DNA from: Bradyrhizobium sp. CB1717
Lineage (GTDB): Bacteria > Pseudomonadota > Alphaproteobacteria > Rhizobiales > Xanthobacteraceae
Length of the DNA: 64,000 nt
Direction of reading: 5' to 3'
Assembly (NCBI RefSeq): GCF_029714325.1
Contig: NZ_CP121666.1
Location: 8,339,001 to 8,403,000, forward strand
Part shown: positions 53,553 through 64,000 of the stretch, piece after piece
Layout of the letters: each line of letters begins with the position of its first letter
Numbering within the stretch: the stretch's first letter is position 1
Translations under genes and position numbers: made by a program
Notes under the pieces: generated by a model
What the model was told of the DNA's origin: nothing
What the model saw: only the letters and a program-made list of their open reading frames with translations
Database searches by the model: none

Positions 53553-54017
53553 ATGGCAACAACTCTCATCATCAACGGCGAAACGAAATCGTTCGACGCG
53601 CCACCTGAAATGCCCTTGCTGTGGGTGCTGCGCGACATCCTCGGCATGACCGGCACCAAGTTCGGCTGCGGCATCGCGCAGTGCGGCGCCTGCACGGTGC
53701 ATGTCGACGGCAAGGCGGTGCGCTCCTGCGTGCTGCCGGTGAGCGCGGTGGAAAACCGCACTGTGACCACCATCGAGCATGTCGGCAGCACGCCATCAGG
53801 CGCGAAGGTGCAGAAGGCCTGGTTGGAGGCCGAGGTGATCCAGTGCGGCTATTGCCAGTCCGGCCAGATCATGGCGGCCGCCGCGCTGCTGGCGGCAACG
53901 CCGAACCCTGACGATTCCGACATCGACGCCGCGATGGCCGGCAACATCTGCCGCTGCGGCACCTATGTCCGCATCCGCGAGGCGATCAAGCACGCGGCCA
54001 ACGGCCGGCAGTCGTGA
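53553..54017 (+). CDS. Molybdenum hydroxylase [2Fe-2S] subunit (IorA/CoxS type)
   Basis: This 154-residue protein has two iron-sulfur motifs: the plant-type Cys-x4-Cys-x2-Cys ([18 protein letters not shown] ... RSCVLP) and the C-terminal four-helix set ([10 protein letters not shown] ... GNICRCGTY). AGGGG sits properly before the ATG at 53553, better than an ATG six bases earlier. It is the electron-transfer subunit for the molybdopterin protein encoded next; no FAD subunit gene is present, as in isoquinoline 1-oxidoreductase. Confidence 0.92.
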   Translation: MATTLIINGETKSFDAPPEMPLLWVLRDILGMTGTKFGCGIAQCGACTVHVDGKAVRSCVLPVSAVENRTVTTIEHVGSTPSGAKVQKAWLEAEVIQCGYCQSGQIMAAAALLAATPNPDDSDIDAAMAGNICRCGTYVRIREAIKHAANGRQS

Positions 54018-54025
54018 GGTCCGCC

Positions 54026-56194
54026 ATGATTGCACACAACAACCTCTCCCGCCGCACGCTGCTGACCGGCGGCCTCGCCACCGGCTTCGTGCTCGCCTTC
54101 CATCTGCCGCTGCGCGCCGCCGTCAACGAGCCGGTGCAGCCGCGCGATACGACCGAGGGCAGGTTCGCGCCCAACGCCTTCATCCGCATCGACGAGACCG
54201 GCCGCACCGTGCTGATGATGCCGCAGGTCGAGATGGGCCAGGGCACCTACACTTCGATCTCCGCCGTGCTCGCCGAGGAGCTTGATGCCGACTGGAGCAA
54301 GGTCGAGGTCCAGCACGCGCCTCCCAACGACAAGCTCTACGGCAATCCGACCTTCGGCCTGCAGGTCACCGGCAATTCCAACTCGATCCGCGCCTGGTGG
54401 CTGCCGCTGCGCAAGGCCGGCGCCACCGCGCGCGCGATGCTGGTGCAGGCCGCCGCCAGCCAATGGGGCGTCGAGCCTGCAAGCTGCACCGCGTCGAAGG
54501 GCGAGGTCGCGCATGCCGCAAGCGGCCGCAAGCTCGCTTACGGCGAACTGGCGCTCGCCGCGCAGGGCCAGACGCCGCCGAAGGACGTTGCCATCAAGGA
54601 TCCCCGGGATTTCGTCCTCATCGGACAGCCGTTGAAGCGGCTCGACACGCCCGACAAGGTCAACGGCAAGGCCGTTTACGGCATCGACGCGATCCTGCCC
54701 GGCATGAAGTTCGCGACCGTGGCCGCCTGCCCGGTGTTCGGCGGCAAGGTCGGCAAGGTCGACGACAGCGCTGCGGTGAAGCTGCCCGGCGTGCGCAAGG
54801 TCGTGGTGCTCGACGACATGGTCGCCGTGATCGGCGATCACATGTGGGCGGCGAAGAAGGGCCTCGAAGCACTCAAGATCGAGTGGAACGAGGGTCCCAA
54901 CGCGAAGATCACCACGAAAGACATCTGGGACGATCTGCGCAAGGCCAGCCAGAAGGACGGCGCGGTCGCCAAGTCCGACGGCGACATCGCCAAGGCGCTC
55001 GCCAGCGGCGACAGGTTCGAGGCGGCCTACGAACTGCCCTTCCTGGCGCACGCCTCGATGGAGCCGATCAACGCCACCGTGCACGTGAAGCCCGACTCCT
55101 GCGAGATCTGGACCGGCACGCAGATCATGACGCGCGTCCAGTCGGAGGCGGCGAAGGCCGCTGGGCTTCCCGTCGACAAGGTGATCGTCAACAACCACCT
55201 GCTCGGCGGCGGTTTCGGCCGCAAGCTCGAGCCTGATATGGTGATCGCGGCGGTCAAGATCGCAAAACAGGTCGACTACCCCGTGAAGGTGGTGTGGACC
55301 CGCGAGGAGGACATCCAGCACGACGTCTACCGCCCCGTCTATCGCGACCAGATCACGGCGTCGCTGGTCGACGGCAAGGTCGCGGGCTGGAAGTACAAGG
55401 TCGCCGGCTCCGCCGTGCTGGCGCGCTGGCTGCCGCCGGCGTTCCAGAAGGGCATCGACATCGACGCAATCGACGCAGCGGTGGATGCGCCCTACGACTT
55501 CGCCAACTTCCACGTCGAATATGTTCGCGCCGAGCCGCTGTCGGTGCCAACAGGCTTCTGGCGCGGCGTCGGCCCCAACAACAACGTGTTCGCGGTCGAA
55601 TGCGCGATGGACGAGCTCGCGCGCAAGGCAGGCAAGGACCCGATCGAGTTCCGCAAGTCCATGCTGACCAAGAACCCGCGCATGCTCGCGGTGCTGGGCC
55701 AGGTCGCGGAGAAATCCGGCTGGGGGCAGCCACTGCCGCCCCGCGTCGGCCGCGGCGTCTGCGTGCAGCCCTCATTCGCGAGCTTCATCGCGACCGTGGT
55801 CGAAGCCGAGATCGACGACATCGGCGAGATCACGCTTCGCCGCGTCACCTCGGTGGTCGACACCGGCATCGCTGTGAACCCCGACACGGTGAAGGCGCAG
55901 ATCGAGGGCGGCCTGATCTTCGGTCTCACCGCCGCGCTCTATGGCGAGATCACCATCGACAAGGGCCGCGTGCAGCAATCCAACTTCCACGACTACCGCA
56001 TGATGCGCATCAACGAGACACCGAAGATCGAGGTGATCGTCGTGAAAAGCGGCGAGCCCCCCGGCGGCATCGGCGAAGCCGGCGTCAACGCCGGACCGCC
56101 GGCGCTGCGCAACGCGATTTACGCGGCAACCGGCGTGGCGCTGCGGCGCCTGCCCATCGATCGGAAACTGTTGGCTGCGGGGAAGAAGGCATGA
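54026..56194 (+). CDS. Molybdopterin-binding aldehyde/isoquinoline-type dehydrogenase large subunit (IorB type)
   Basis: This 722-residue protein has a Tat-like N-terminus ([20 protein letters not shown]) and molybdopterin family motifs ([50 protein letters not shown]). The catalytic Glu is in [15 protein letters not shown] near the C-terminus. The ATG at 54026 has GAGG six bases upstream. It hydroxylates an aldehyde or N-heterocycle with water, sending electrons to IorA and then, probably, to the tri-haem cytochrome encoded next. Confidence 0.92.
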   Translation: MIAHNNLSRRTLLTGGLATGFVLAFHLPLRAAVNEPVQPRDTTEGRFAPNAFIRIDETGRTVLMMPQVEMGQGTYTSISAVLAEELDADWSKVEVQHAPPNDKLYGNPTFGLQVTGNSNSIRAWWLPLRKAGATARAMLVQAAASQWGVEPASCTASKGEVAHAASGRKLAYGELALAAQGQTPPKDVAIKDPRDFVLIGQPLKRLDTPDKVNGKAVYGIDAILPGMKFATVAACPVFGGKVGKVDDSAAVKLPGVRKVVVLDDMVAVIGDHMWAAKKGLEALKIEWNEGPNAKITTKDIWDDLRKASQKDGAVAKSDGDIAKALASGDRFEAAYELPFLAHASMEPINATVHVKPDSCEIWTGTQIMTRVQSEAAKAAGLPVDKVIVNNHLLGGGFGRKLEPDMVIAAVKIAKQVDYPVKVVWTREEDIQHDVYRPVYRDQITASLVDGKVAGWKYKVAGSAVLARWLPPAFQKGIDIDAIDAAVDAPYDFANFHVEYVRAEPLSVPTGFWRGVGPNNNVFAVECAMDELARKAGKDPIEFRKSMLTKNPRMLAVLGQVAEKSGWGQPLPPRVGRGVCVQPSFASFIATVVEAEIDDIGEITLRRVTSVVDTGIAVNPDTVKAQIEGGLIFGLTAALYGEITIDKGRVQQSNFHDYRMMRINETPKIEVIVVKSGEPPGGIGEAGVNAGPPALRNAIYAATGVALRRLPIDRKLLAAGKKA

Positions 56195-57534
56195 GCGGCA
56201 AGATGCGTATCCTCGGAAGCCTCGTCGTAGTTGCCATCGTGGTGGCGGGACTCGCGGTCTGGATCATCCGCGGGCCCGGCCCGCTCGACTTCGCCGGCGG
56301 CACCAAGGTGGCGCTGGCAGATTACCGCGCCGGCAAGCCCACGGGCGTGCCGGCCAGGCTGGAGAAGGCTGGCATCGTCGAACGCGGCGAATATCTCGCC
56401 AAGGCAGCCGACTGCATGGTCTGCCACACCAAGCCGGGCGAGAAGGACTATTCCGGCGGTCTCGCCTTCAAGCTGCCGTTCGGCACGCTCTATTCGACCA
56501 ACATCACGCCGGACAAGGACACCGGCATCGGCAATTACAGCGACCAGGATTTCCTGAATGCGGTCCAGCGCGGCAAGCGCCGTGACGGCGCGCGACTGTA
56601 TCCGGCGATGCCGTACACGTCCTATACCTTCATGACCGATGAGGACGTGCTGGCGGTGAAGGCCTATCTGTTCAGCCAGCCCGCGGTGCGCGCCAAGGCG
56701 CCGGAGAATACGCTGTCCTTCCCGTTCAACCAGCGCTGGGCGATGATTGCCTGGTCGGCCGTGTTCAACCCGGACACGCGCTTTACGCCTGATACGTCGA
56801 AGAGCCCGGAGTGGAATCGTGGTGCGTATCTTGTTGAGGCGCTGGCGCATTGCGGCGAGTGCCACACGCCGCGCAATCTCGGCTTCGCTCTCGACAATCG
56901 CAAGAAGTTCGCCGGCGCAATCACGGCGGGCTGGCGCGCCTTCAACATCTCCTCGGACAAGGCGACGGGTCTCGGCAACTGGAGCGATCAGGATCTGATC
57001 TCCTATCTGTCGCTCGGCCATGCGCCGGGCCACGGCTCGGCCTCGGGTCCGATGGGCGAAGCGGTCGACCACAGCTTCAGCCAGTTCGCCCCCGAAGACA
57101 TCAGCAGCATCGTTGCCTACTTGCGCAGCGTGCCGCCGCAGCCTTCGCCCGACTTGCCCGCCACCACGGCGCCTGTCGCCCCCGCCTCGCACAAGGAAGG
57201 CGTCACGGCGGACGCGCGCGGCAAGAAGGTGTTCGCCAGCGCCTGCGCCAGCTGCCATGGCTGGAGCGGCGAGAGCCCGGTCTCGCCGATGGCGACGCTG
57301 ACCGGCACCTGGGCTGTCAACGACCCCGCCGCCACCAACGTGGCGCAGATCGTGATCTCCGGCACCAAGCGGCATACGCCTGACGGTGCACTGTCGATGC
57401 CCGCGTTCGGCAATGCCTATACCGACGACGAGATCGCAGCGGTGGCGAACTACGTCACGGCGCGGTTCGGGACGAAGGGCTCGAAGCTGACGGCGAAGGA
57501 TGTCGCGGAGCTGCGGGGGCAGACGGCCGAGTAG
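56191..57534 (+). CDS. Membrane-anchored tri-haem cytochrome c
   Basis: This 447-residue protein has an N-terminal membrane anchor (about residues 6-28) and three haem motifs: CMVCH, CGECH and CASCH, each with a downstream Met candidate (AMPYTSYTFM, GPMGEAV, LSMPAFGNAY). It is like the cytochrome subunits of gluconate/alcohol dehydrogenases. The ATG overlaps the IorB stop (ATGA). It should carry electrons from the molybdenum enzyme to the oxidase or quinone pool at the periplasmic face. Confidence 0.93.
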   Translation: MSGKMRILGSLVVVAIVVAGLAVWIIRGPGPLDFAGGTKVALADYRAGKPTGVPARLEKAGIVERGEYLAKAADCMVCHTKPGEKDYSGGLAFKLPFGTLYSTNITPDKDTGIGNYSDQDFLNAVQRGKRRDGARLYPAMPYTSYTFMTDEDVLAVKAYLFSQPAVRAKAPENTLSFPFNQRWAMIAWSAVFNPDTRFTPDTSKSPEWNRGAYLVEALAHCGECHTPRNLGFALDNRKKFAGAITAGWRAFNISSDKATGLGNWSDQDLISYLSLGHAPGHGSASGPMGEAVDHSFSQFAPEDISSIVAYLRSVPPQPSPDLPATTAPVAPASHKEGVTADARGKKVFASACASCHGWSGESPVSPMATLTGTWAVNDPAATNVAQIVISGTKRHTPDGALSMPAFGNAYTDDEIAAVANYVTARFGTKGSKLTAKDVAELRGQTAE

Positions 57535-57547
57535 GCGCGCTGCTCTT

Positions 57548-57705
57548 ACCCTCCCCTGGAGGGGGAGGGTCGCTGTGCATGCAGCGAAGCGGAATGCGCA
57601 GCGGGGTGGGGTGACGGTCTCTCGGCATTGAACACTGCCCGTGGGAGAGATCACCCCACCCCGCTCGCGCTGCGCGCGATCGACCCTCCCCCTCCAGGGG
57701 AGGGT
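57548..57705. repeat. Long palindromic intergenic repeat between convergent genes
   Basis: Outer arms are a perfect 25-bp inverted repeat (57548-57572 against 57681-57705, ACCCTCCCCTGGAGGGGG... and its complement). An inner perfect 15-bp pair AGCGGGGTGGGGTGA (57600-57614) and TCACCCCACCCCGCT (57651-57665) is nested inside. It lies after the cytochrome gene and before the convergent phosphoesterase gene, and could end both transcripts. Confidence 0.85.
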
Positions 57706-57728
57706 GGCAGCGACGTTTGCCGCACTAA

Positions 57729-58553
57729 TCAGCTCAACCAGAACCTCGGCGTCGCCGGCTCCAGCCGGCCGCCCACACGCACAGGCGCGATCTTCAACGC
57801 GAGCCCCGTTGCGTCATCCGTTTCCACCGCAACGCCGCTGAGCGTCGCAGCGCCTGCTGCCGGCTCGAAGCGGCTCGACGGAATCCCTGACGTGAACCTC
57901 CGCAGCGGTTCTTCCTTCTGCATGCCGATGATGGAGTCGTAATCGCCGGTCATGCCGGCGTCGGTCATGTAGGCGGTGCCGCCCGAGAGGATCTGGTGGT
58001 CGGCGGTCGGCACATGCGTATGCGTGCCGACGACGAGGCTGGCGCGGCCGTCGCAGAAGAAGCCGATGCCCTGCTTCTCGCTGCTCGCCTCGCAATGGAA
58101 ATCGACGACGATGGCGTCCGCGGCAACGCCGAGAGGGCAGGCGCCGAGCTCGCGCTCGAGCGCGGCAAAGGGATCGTCGAACGGGGTCATGAAGACGCGG
58201 CCCAGAGCGTTGACGACGAGCGCGTGCTTGCCGTTCTTGGTCTCGACCAAGGCGGCACCGCGGCCGGGCGTGCCGCGCGGATAGTTCGCCGGGCGCACCA
58301 AGCGGTCGGCGCGCTCGATGAACACCAGGGCCTCGCGCTGGTCCCAGGAGTGGTTGCCGAGCGTCACCGCATCGGCGCCGGCCTCGATGAATTCCTGGTA
58401 GATCGCTTCCGTGATGCCGAAACCGCCCGCCGAATTCTCGCCGTTGACCACGACGAAATCGAGCGACCAATCCTTGACCATGCCGGGGAGATATTCTGCG
58501 ATGGCCTCGCGCCCGCTACGGCCGACGACATCACCCACGAAGAGAATGCGCAA
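57729..58553 (-). CDS. YmdB-like metallophosphoesterase (TIGR00282 family)
   Basis: This 274-residue protein starts at TTG 58553 with GGAG eight bases upstream, giving MRILFVGDVVGRSGREAI. Metal motifs are GDVVG, NGENSAGG, GNHSWD, VDFHCEA and GTHTHVPTAD. The family hydrolyses cyclic nucleotides (YmdB) in Firmicutes; its role here is unknown. It overlaps the end of the 5-FCL gene by 23 bases, so they form an operon. Confidence 0.9.
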   Translation of the reverse strand: MRILFVGDVVGRSGREAIAEYLPGMVKDWSLDFVVVNGENSAGGFGITEAIYQEFIEAGADAVTLGNHSWDQREALVFIERADRLVRPANYPRGTPGRGAALVETKNGKHALVVNALGRVFMTPFDDPFAALERELGACPLGVAADAIVVDFHCEASSEKQGIGFFCDGRASLVVGTHTHVPTADHQILSGGTAYMTDAGMTGDYDSIIGMQKEEPLRRFTSGIPSSRFEPAAGAATLSGVAVETDDATGLALKIAPVRVGGRLEPATPRFWLS

Positions 58554-59127
58554 CTTCAGAACTCCGGAAATCAAACACGTCCGATTCCGTTAGCACATAA
58601 TCAAGTGCCACGTCGTGGGATAGTGCCGGAACCGCCTCGATCTCCTGCGCTGCAAATGCAAGCCCGATGCCGACGATTTGCTTGGCTTTCCGCAAATGCG
58701 CGAAGGTGAAATCGTAATGGCCCGCACCGTAACCGATGCGATGGCCGAGGCGGTCGAAGGCCGCGAGCGGCGTCAGCATGACGTCGGGGATGACCTCGGC
58801 CGCCGCCGGCGACGGCTCGGGAATGCCGAGCGGGCCGAGCATCAGGCGGTCGTTCGGATGGAAGAGACGGAAGATCAGCGCCTTGCCGCGCGTGGTGACG
58901 CAAGGCAGCGCGAGCCTGGCGCCCTGCTCGGCGAGCATCTTGAGCAGCGGCATCGGATCGATCTCGCTGCGGATCGGCGAATAGCCGGAGACGATGCTGC
59001 CGGGCAGCAACTCGAACGGCAGCCCGCGCTTGGCGAGCTTTGCAGCGGCCGCCGTGCGCTTCTTCTCGCTCAGCGCATCGCGTTTGGCGAGGGCTTTGGC
59101 ACGGAGCTCGGCTTTGGAGTTGGACAT
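58531..59127 (-). CDS. 5-formyltetrahydrofolate cyclo-ligase
   Basis: This 198-residue protein has an N-terminal helical region (KAELRAKALAKRDALS), SGYSPIRSEIDP (substrate/ATP site) and the signature GYGAGHYDF. It converts 5-formyl-THF to 5,10-methenyl-THF using ATP. It lies downstream of the 6S RNA gene, the classic zapA-ssrS-ygfA neighbourhood. Confidence 0.94.
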   Translation of the reverse strand: MSNSKAELRAKALAKRDALSEKKRTAAAAKLAKRGLPFELLPGSIVSGYSPIRSEIDPMPLLKMLAEQGARLALPCVTTRGKALIFRLFHPNDRLMLGPLGIPEPSPAAAEVIPDVMLTPLAAFDRLGHRIGYGAGHYDFTFAHLRKAKQIVGIGLAFAAQEIEAVPALSHDVALDYVLTESDVFDFRSSEVAHSLRG

Positions 59128-59344
59128 GCGCTTCGGTCCCCCACGTCATCACCCGCTTCGTGCGCCCTTGCACACCGGGGCGAATGATCCAGCATTCCAG
59201 AGGCGGTGGTGATTCACACAAGGGCCGCGGCGTACTGGATGCCCCGGTCGAGCCGGGCATGACACCTACTGAATTAGCCGCAGTCGTTTCGACAGGCACG
59301 AACCAGAAGAAAACAGTGCGAAGCCGCGTACGCCGTTGAAGCAC

Positions 59345-59500
59345 TCGATCCCGGAGTTCCCTACGAAAGTAGGTGGGCACCATATGTCCGGGCCCACGGG
59401 CCCGGCCAGGGACAGTTCCCTAAAGGATCGATAAGGCCCCGGGGATATATGGCTCCTGACGCGCGTCGCAGCTTCGCCTGCGCAATGTAACAACGATGCT
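59345..59500 (-). ncRNA. ssrS: 6S RNA (ssrS), RNA polymerase regulator
   Basis: On the minus strand this ~155-base stretch can fold into a long hairpin. The mid-stem strands are AGTTCCCTAAAGGATC and GAGTTCCCTACGAAAG on the + strand, and the closing tip is GGCCCACGGGCC with CCGGG/CCCGG flanks (59391-59405). Together with position between zapA and 5-FCL this fits alphaproteobacterial 6S RNA, which binds sigma-70 RNA polymerase in stationary phase. The ends are approximate. A long open frame crosses it, but it is not protein-like. Confidence 0.75.
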
Positions 59501-59551
59501 GACGAATCGCCAGCCCGGCGAGCGCATCGCTTTCGCGGCCCTCACGGTGCC

Positions 59552-59574
59552 ACCCTCCCCTGGAGGGGGAGGGT
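59552..59574. repeat. Solitary copy of the 57.5-kb palindrome arm
   Basis: ACCCTCCCCTGGAGGGGG followed by AGGGT is the same 23 bases as one outer arm of the repeat at 57548-57705. It is a small hairpin by itself between the 6S RNA and zapA. Confidence 0.8.
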
Positions 59575-59599
59575 AAGCGCGCGCAAATCACATCGAGCC

Positions 59600-59983
59600 C
59601 TACCCGATCGCAATCCCGTTGCCCACCGTCCGGTTCAACACCTGGGTCGACTTCTCGATCCGCTCGGCTGCGGCGTTCAGGGCGTTCACCACCGCGGTCT
59701 GGGTCATGCGGGCGCGCTCGACGGCGGCGTTGCGGAAATCCCGGAGCTCGGTCAATTCCTGCTCGAGGGTTCGGACGCGGTTGGTGGTGTCGATCAGCTC
59801 GTCACAGACGGTCAGCGCGGCCATCACGGTCAGCCGTGCATCGCCGATCTCGCCGAATTTTCCGCGCAGCGACTGGATGCGTGTCTCCAGGGTTTCGGCG
59901 AGCTTGAGCAGCCGCACCTCCTGGCCCTCCTCGCAGGCCATGCGGTATTGCCGGCCGTTGATGGTGACGTTGATGTGGCTCAT
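59600..59983 (-). CDS. zapA: Cell division protein ZapA
   Basis: This 127-residue protein begins MSHINVTINGRQYRMACEEGQEVRLLKLAETLETRI, the ZapA globular head, followed by a coiled coil (VRTLEQELTELRDFRN). It cross-links FtsZ filaments. The ATG overlaps the stop of the DUF4164 gene by four bases. Confidence 0.93.
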   Translation of the reverse strand: MSHINVTINGRQYRMACEEGQEVRLLKLAETLETRIQSLRGKFGEIGDARLTVMAALTVCDELIDTTNRVRTLEQELTELRDFRNAAVERARMTQTAVVNALNAAAERIEKSTQVLNRTVGNGIAIG

Positions 59984-60300
59984 CCATCCTCTCCGGTATC
60001 GAGCACCGAGCGTATCGTGACGATCGCGGAATCCAGCCGGTCGGAGATCTCGCGATTGGTGCGCTCGAGCTTGCGCGCCTTCACCAGCGCGCCGTCGAGC
60101 TCGTCGGCAAGTCGCGAGCGGTCCGCACCCAATGCCTGGATTCGCGCCGCAAGCTCGTTCTCGTCGCGATCGGCATCGCGTCGCCGCTCGACCGCGCTTT
60201 CGAGCGCATCGAGCGCCGCCATGAGCCTGCGGGTCGCGATCTCGATCTCGACGGCAGAGGACTCCGTCATGGCAGAGCTGTTGGACACGCGATCGTTCAT
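59980..60300 (-). CDS. DUF4164 family coiled-coil protein
   Basis: This protein of about 106 residues has a long heptad region (ATRRLMAALDALESAVERRRDADRDE, then ELAARIQALGADRSRLADEL), as in DUF4164. The start is uncertain: ATGs at 60300 and 60270 are both possible and neither has a good ribosome site; the frame opens to 60366. It is co-translated with zapA (ATGA), a conserved alphaproteobacterial arrangement, so a role in division is plausible. Confidence 0.8.
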   Translation of the reverse strand: MNDRVSNSSAMTESSAVEIEIATRRLMAALDALESAVERRRDADRDENELAARIQALGADRSRLADELDGALVKARKLERTNREISDRLDSAIVTIRSVLDTGEDG

Positions 60301-60671
60301 GCAGTCAGCGGCGGAACCTGGCGGCCTTTGCCCAGTGGCCTTTCCCTGGAGCTTGCCGTCCGGCAAAAGACTCGGTTCGGCAAGCGGTTAGAAGCAGAAA
60401 TTTACGTGGCAAGCTAGCCAAGCGCAACGCCGCCCGGAAACTATGCACCGATAGATCGGGTGGACATCGTCCTGATCGGTCAATTCCTTCCGGCACGAAC
60501 CCGGCGCAAAACCGGTCTCCACAGAGGCAACTTTTACGGTCAAACCGGCGTTTGATTGCCTTGGACTCCCGGAACTGAGGTGCTATCCCAGCCCCGACCT
60601 TCCAGCGGCCGAAAGGCTCCTTCCCGCGCGGGCGTGCACGCCAAGCGCCTCATTTCAGACGGATTTCAGAC
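60301..60671. other. Intergenic region upstream of tkt, no gene seen
   Basis: The ~370 bases between the divergent DUF4164-zapA and tkt genes hold both promoters. No convincing -35/-10 pair, dyad or protein-like frame was found. Confidence 0.45.
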
Positions 60672-62657
<1,986 letters not shown>

Positions 62658-62805
62658 GAGTTGAGCTTGCCAAAAAAAAGGACTACGTAACGTCTCATAT
62701 GATCAAGCCCCCGCCCGGCCGAACCGGGCGTCCGCCCTAAAAAACCCACGCAGGCGCGCGAAGCGCGTTGTGCGGGACGACAACGGTCATTGAAGGAGAC
62801 GAAAC

Positions 62806-63813
62806 ATGGCAGTCCGCGTCGGAATCAACGGTTTTGGTCGCATCGGCCGCAACGTGCTGCGGGCTATCGCCGAGTCGGGCCGCAAGGACATCGAGGTCGT
62901 CGGCATCAACGATCTGGGCCCGGTCGAGACCAACGCCCATCTGCTCCGTTTCGACAGCGTCCACGGCCGCTTCCCCGGCACCGTGACCGTCGATGGTGAC
63001 TCGATCAACCTCGGCGGCGGCAAGATCAAGGTGACTGCCGAGCGCGATCCCTCGAAGCTGCCCTGGAAGGATCTCGGCGTCGACATCGCGCTCGAGTGCA
63101 CCGGCATCTTCACCTCGAAGGACAAGGCCTCCGCGCATCTGACCGCCGGCGCCAAGCGCGTGCTGGTCTCCGCGCCCGCCGACGGCGCCGACGCCACCAT
63201 CGTCTACGGCGTCAACCACGACACGCTGACCAGGGATCATCTGGTCGTCTCCAACGGTTCCTGCACCACCAACTGCCTCGCGCCGGTCGCCAAGGTGCTG
63301 AACGATCTCGTCGGCATCGAGACCGGCTTCATGACCACGATCCACGCCTACACCGGCGACCAGCCGACGCTGGACACGCTGCACAAGGATCTCTACCGCG
63401 GCCGCGCGGCTGCGATGTCGATGATCCCGACCTCGACCGGTGCCGCCAAGGCGATCGGCCTCGTGCTGCCCGAGCTGAAGGGCAAGCTCGACGGCGTCGC
63501 GATCCGCGTGCCGACCCCGAACGTCTCGGTCGTCGACCTCAAGATCGTCGCCAAGCGCGCAACCGATGCGAAGGAAATCAACGCGGCGATGAAGCGCGCC
63601 AGCGAGCAGCAGCTCAAGGGCATCCTCGGCTACACCAGCGCGCCGAACGTCTCGATCGACTTCAACCACGACCCGCACTCCTCGACCTTCCACGAGGACC
63701 AGACCAAGGTGCAGAACGGCACGCTGGTGCGCGTGATGTCCTGGTACGACAACGAGTGGGGCTTCTCGAACCGCATGGCGGACACCGCCGTCGCGTTGGC
63801 GAAGGTGATCTGA
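62806..63813 (+). CDS. gap: Glyceraldehyde-3-phosphate dehydrogenase
   Basis: This 335-residue enzyme begins [20 protein letters not shown] with the NAD fold, then catalytic Cys in [12 protein letters not shown], His in [10 protein letters not shown] and [23 protein letters not shown] precedes the ATG. It lies between tkt and pgk, a typical glycolytic/Calvin cluster. NAD or NADP preference depends on the loop after NGFG (INDLGP), which fits NAD. Confidence 0.97.
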   Translation: MAVRVGINGFGRIGRNVLRAIAESGRKDIEVVGINDLGPVETNAHLLRFDSVHGRFPGTVTVDGDSINLGGGKIKVTAERDPSKLPWKDLGVDIALECTGIFTSKDKASAHLTAGAKRVLVSAPADGADATIVYGVNHDTLTRDHLVVSNGSCTTNCLAPVAKVLNDLVGIETGFMTTIHAYTGDQPTLDTLHKDLYRGRAAAMSMIPTSTGAAKAIGLVLPELKGKLDGVAIRVPTPNVSVVDLKIVAKRATDAKEINAAMKRASEQQLKGILGYTSAPNVSIDFNHDPHSSTFHEDQTKVQNGTLVRVMSWYDNEWGFSNRMADTAVALAKVI

Positions 63814-63826
63814 GCCAAGGTCTTCG

Positions 63827-63955
63827 TGTCCCGGACGCGGCGCAGCGCATTAGCGCTGCTCCGCACAGCCGGGACCCATCTTAACCGCGGGACTCGCCGC
63901 AACGTGGGTCCCGGTTCTGCACAGCGGCACTGCGCGCCGCTATGCGCCCGGGACA
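63827..63955. repeat. Palindromic intergenic repeat between gap and pgk
   Basis: TGTCCCGG...GCCGGGACCCA (63827-63877) is inverted as TGGGTCCCGG...CGGGACA (63905-63955). Smaller hairpins such as GCGCAGCGCATTAGCGCTGC lie within. It looks like a dispersed repeat of this genus and may also slow transcription before pgk. Confidence 0.75.
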
Positions 63956-63965
63956 AGGGCCTCCG

Positions 63966-64000
63966 ATGACCAACAAATTCCGCACCCTCGACGACGTCGA
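63966..64000 (+). CDS. pgk: Phosphoglycerate kinase, 5' end only (cut by window end)
   Basis: The visible codons read MTNKFRTLDDV, the expected N-terminus of rhizobial phosphoglycerate kinase, right after gap. Only 35 bases are inside the window, so the call rests on these residues and the tkt-gap-pgk order. Confidence 0.75.
   Translation, partial: MTNKFRTLDDV

Noticed and set aside
53963..55513. 516-codon open frame antisense to IorB
   Set aside because: No protein-like pattern. The sense frame carries the molybdopterin motifs and overlaps its neighbours in operon style.
59266..59591. Small proteins encoded across the 6S RNA region
   Set aside because: The frames carry no conserved pattern, and RNA folding with synteny explains the sequence better.

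Overview
The window looks like chromosome from a high-GC alphaproteobacterium, most probably Bradyrhizobium or a close relative (Nitrobacteraceae). This is inferred from the very GC-rich codon use, the block 5-FCL / 6S RNA / zapA / DUF4164 followed by tkt-gap-pgk, the ruvC-ruvA-ruvB-ybgC order, many ABC substrate-binding proteins, several soluble chemoreceptors and abundant palindromic intergenic repeats. No similarity search was possible, so the genus is an inference. About 57 protein genes, one 6S RNA, one insertion sequence and several repeat families can be supported.

Layout. 0-13 kb: the 3' end of a chemoreceptor gene; a TetR/GST pair sharing an inverted-repeat operator; a periplasmic PQQ dehydrogenase with its c-type cytochrome and a periplasmic binding protein; a HyuA/HyuB (oxoprolinase-type) pair; and an alpha/beta hydrolase plus NmrA-like gene divergent from a second TetR gene. 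13-19 kb: sirtuin, SDR, an NCS2 nucleobase permease, dctA and an ABC-F ATPase. 19-28 kb: one long minus-strand operon (operon A) with a polyamine/opine-type ABC importer, a three-part FAD/[2Fe-2S] amine dehydrogenase, a further FAD amine oxidase and a RidA protein, read divergently from an OccR-like LysR gene. 28-38 kb: a second long minus-strand operon (operon B) with an N-carbamoyl-D-amino-acid hydrolase, an amino-acid ABC importer with two binding proteins, a polysaccharide-deacetylase-fold cyclic-amide hydrolase, an Asp/Glu/hydantoin racemase, an orphan family-5 binding protein and an Atz/Trz-type amidohydrolase, divergent from another LysR gene. Together operons A and B look like two nitrogen-scavenging routes for cyclic amides, N-carbamoyl or D-amino acids and opine-like amines.

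38-47 kb: a glutamine amidotransferase, an IS5-family element inserted into an intergenic palindromic repeat, a DUF1348 gene, ybgC, a Tat-exported metallophosphoesterase, an internally duplicated hypothetical, ruvB-ruvA-ruvC and a YebC-family gene. 47-50.4 kb: two adjacent chemoreceptors with no membrane segment that share a C-terminal domain. 50.5-52.9 kb: an 811-residue protein that appears to combine lysozyme-like, DUF1906, L,D-transpeptidase and M15-peptidase-like modules; it is the most unusual gene here. 53.5-57.5 kb: a molybdenum hydroxylase (IorA/IorB type) with a tri-haem cytochrome c. 57.7-64 kb: housekeeping genes (YmdB-like phosphoesterase, 5-formyl-THF cyclo-ligase, 6S RNA, zapA, a DUF4164-like gene, tkt, gap and the first codons of pgk).

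Where a longer reading frame exists upstream, starts were chosen by ribosome-binding-site spacing and family N-termini, and the reason is given. No tRNA, rRNA, CRISPR array or prophage was seen.
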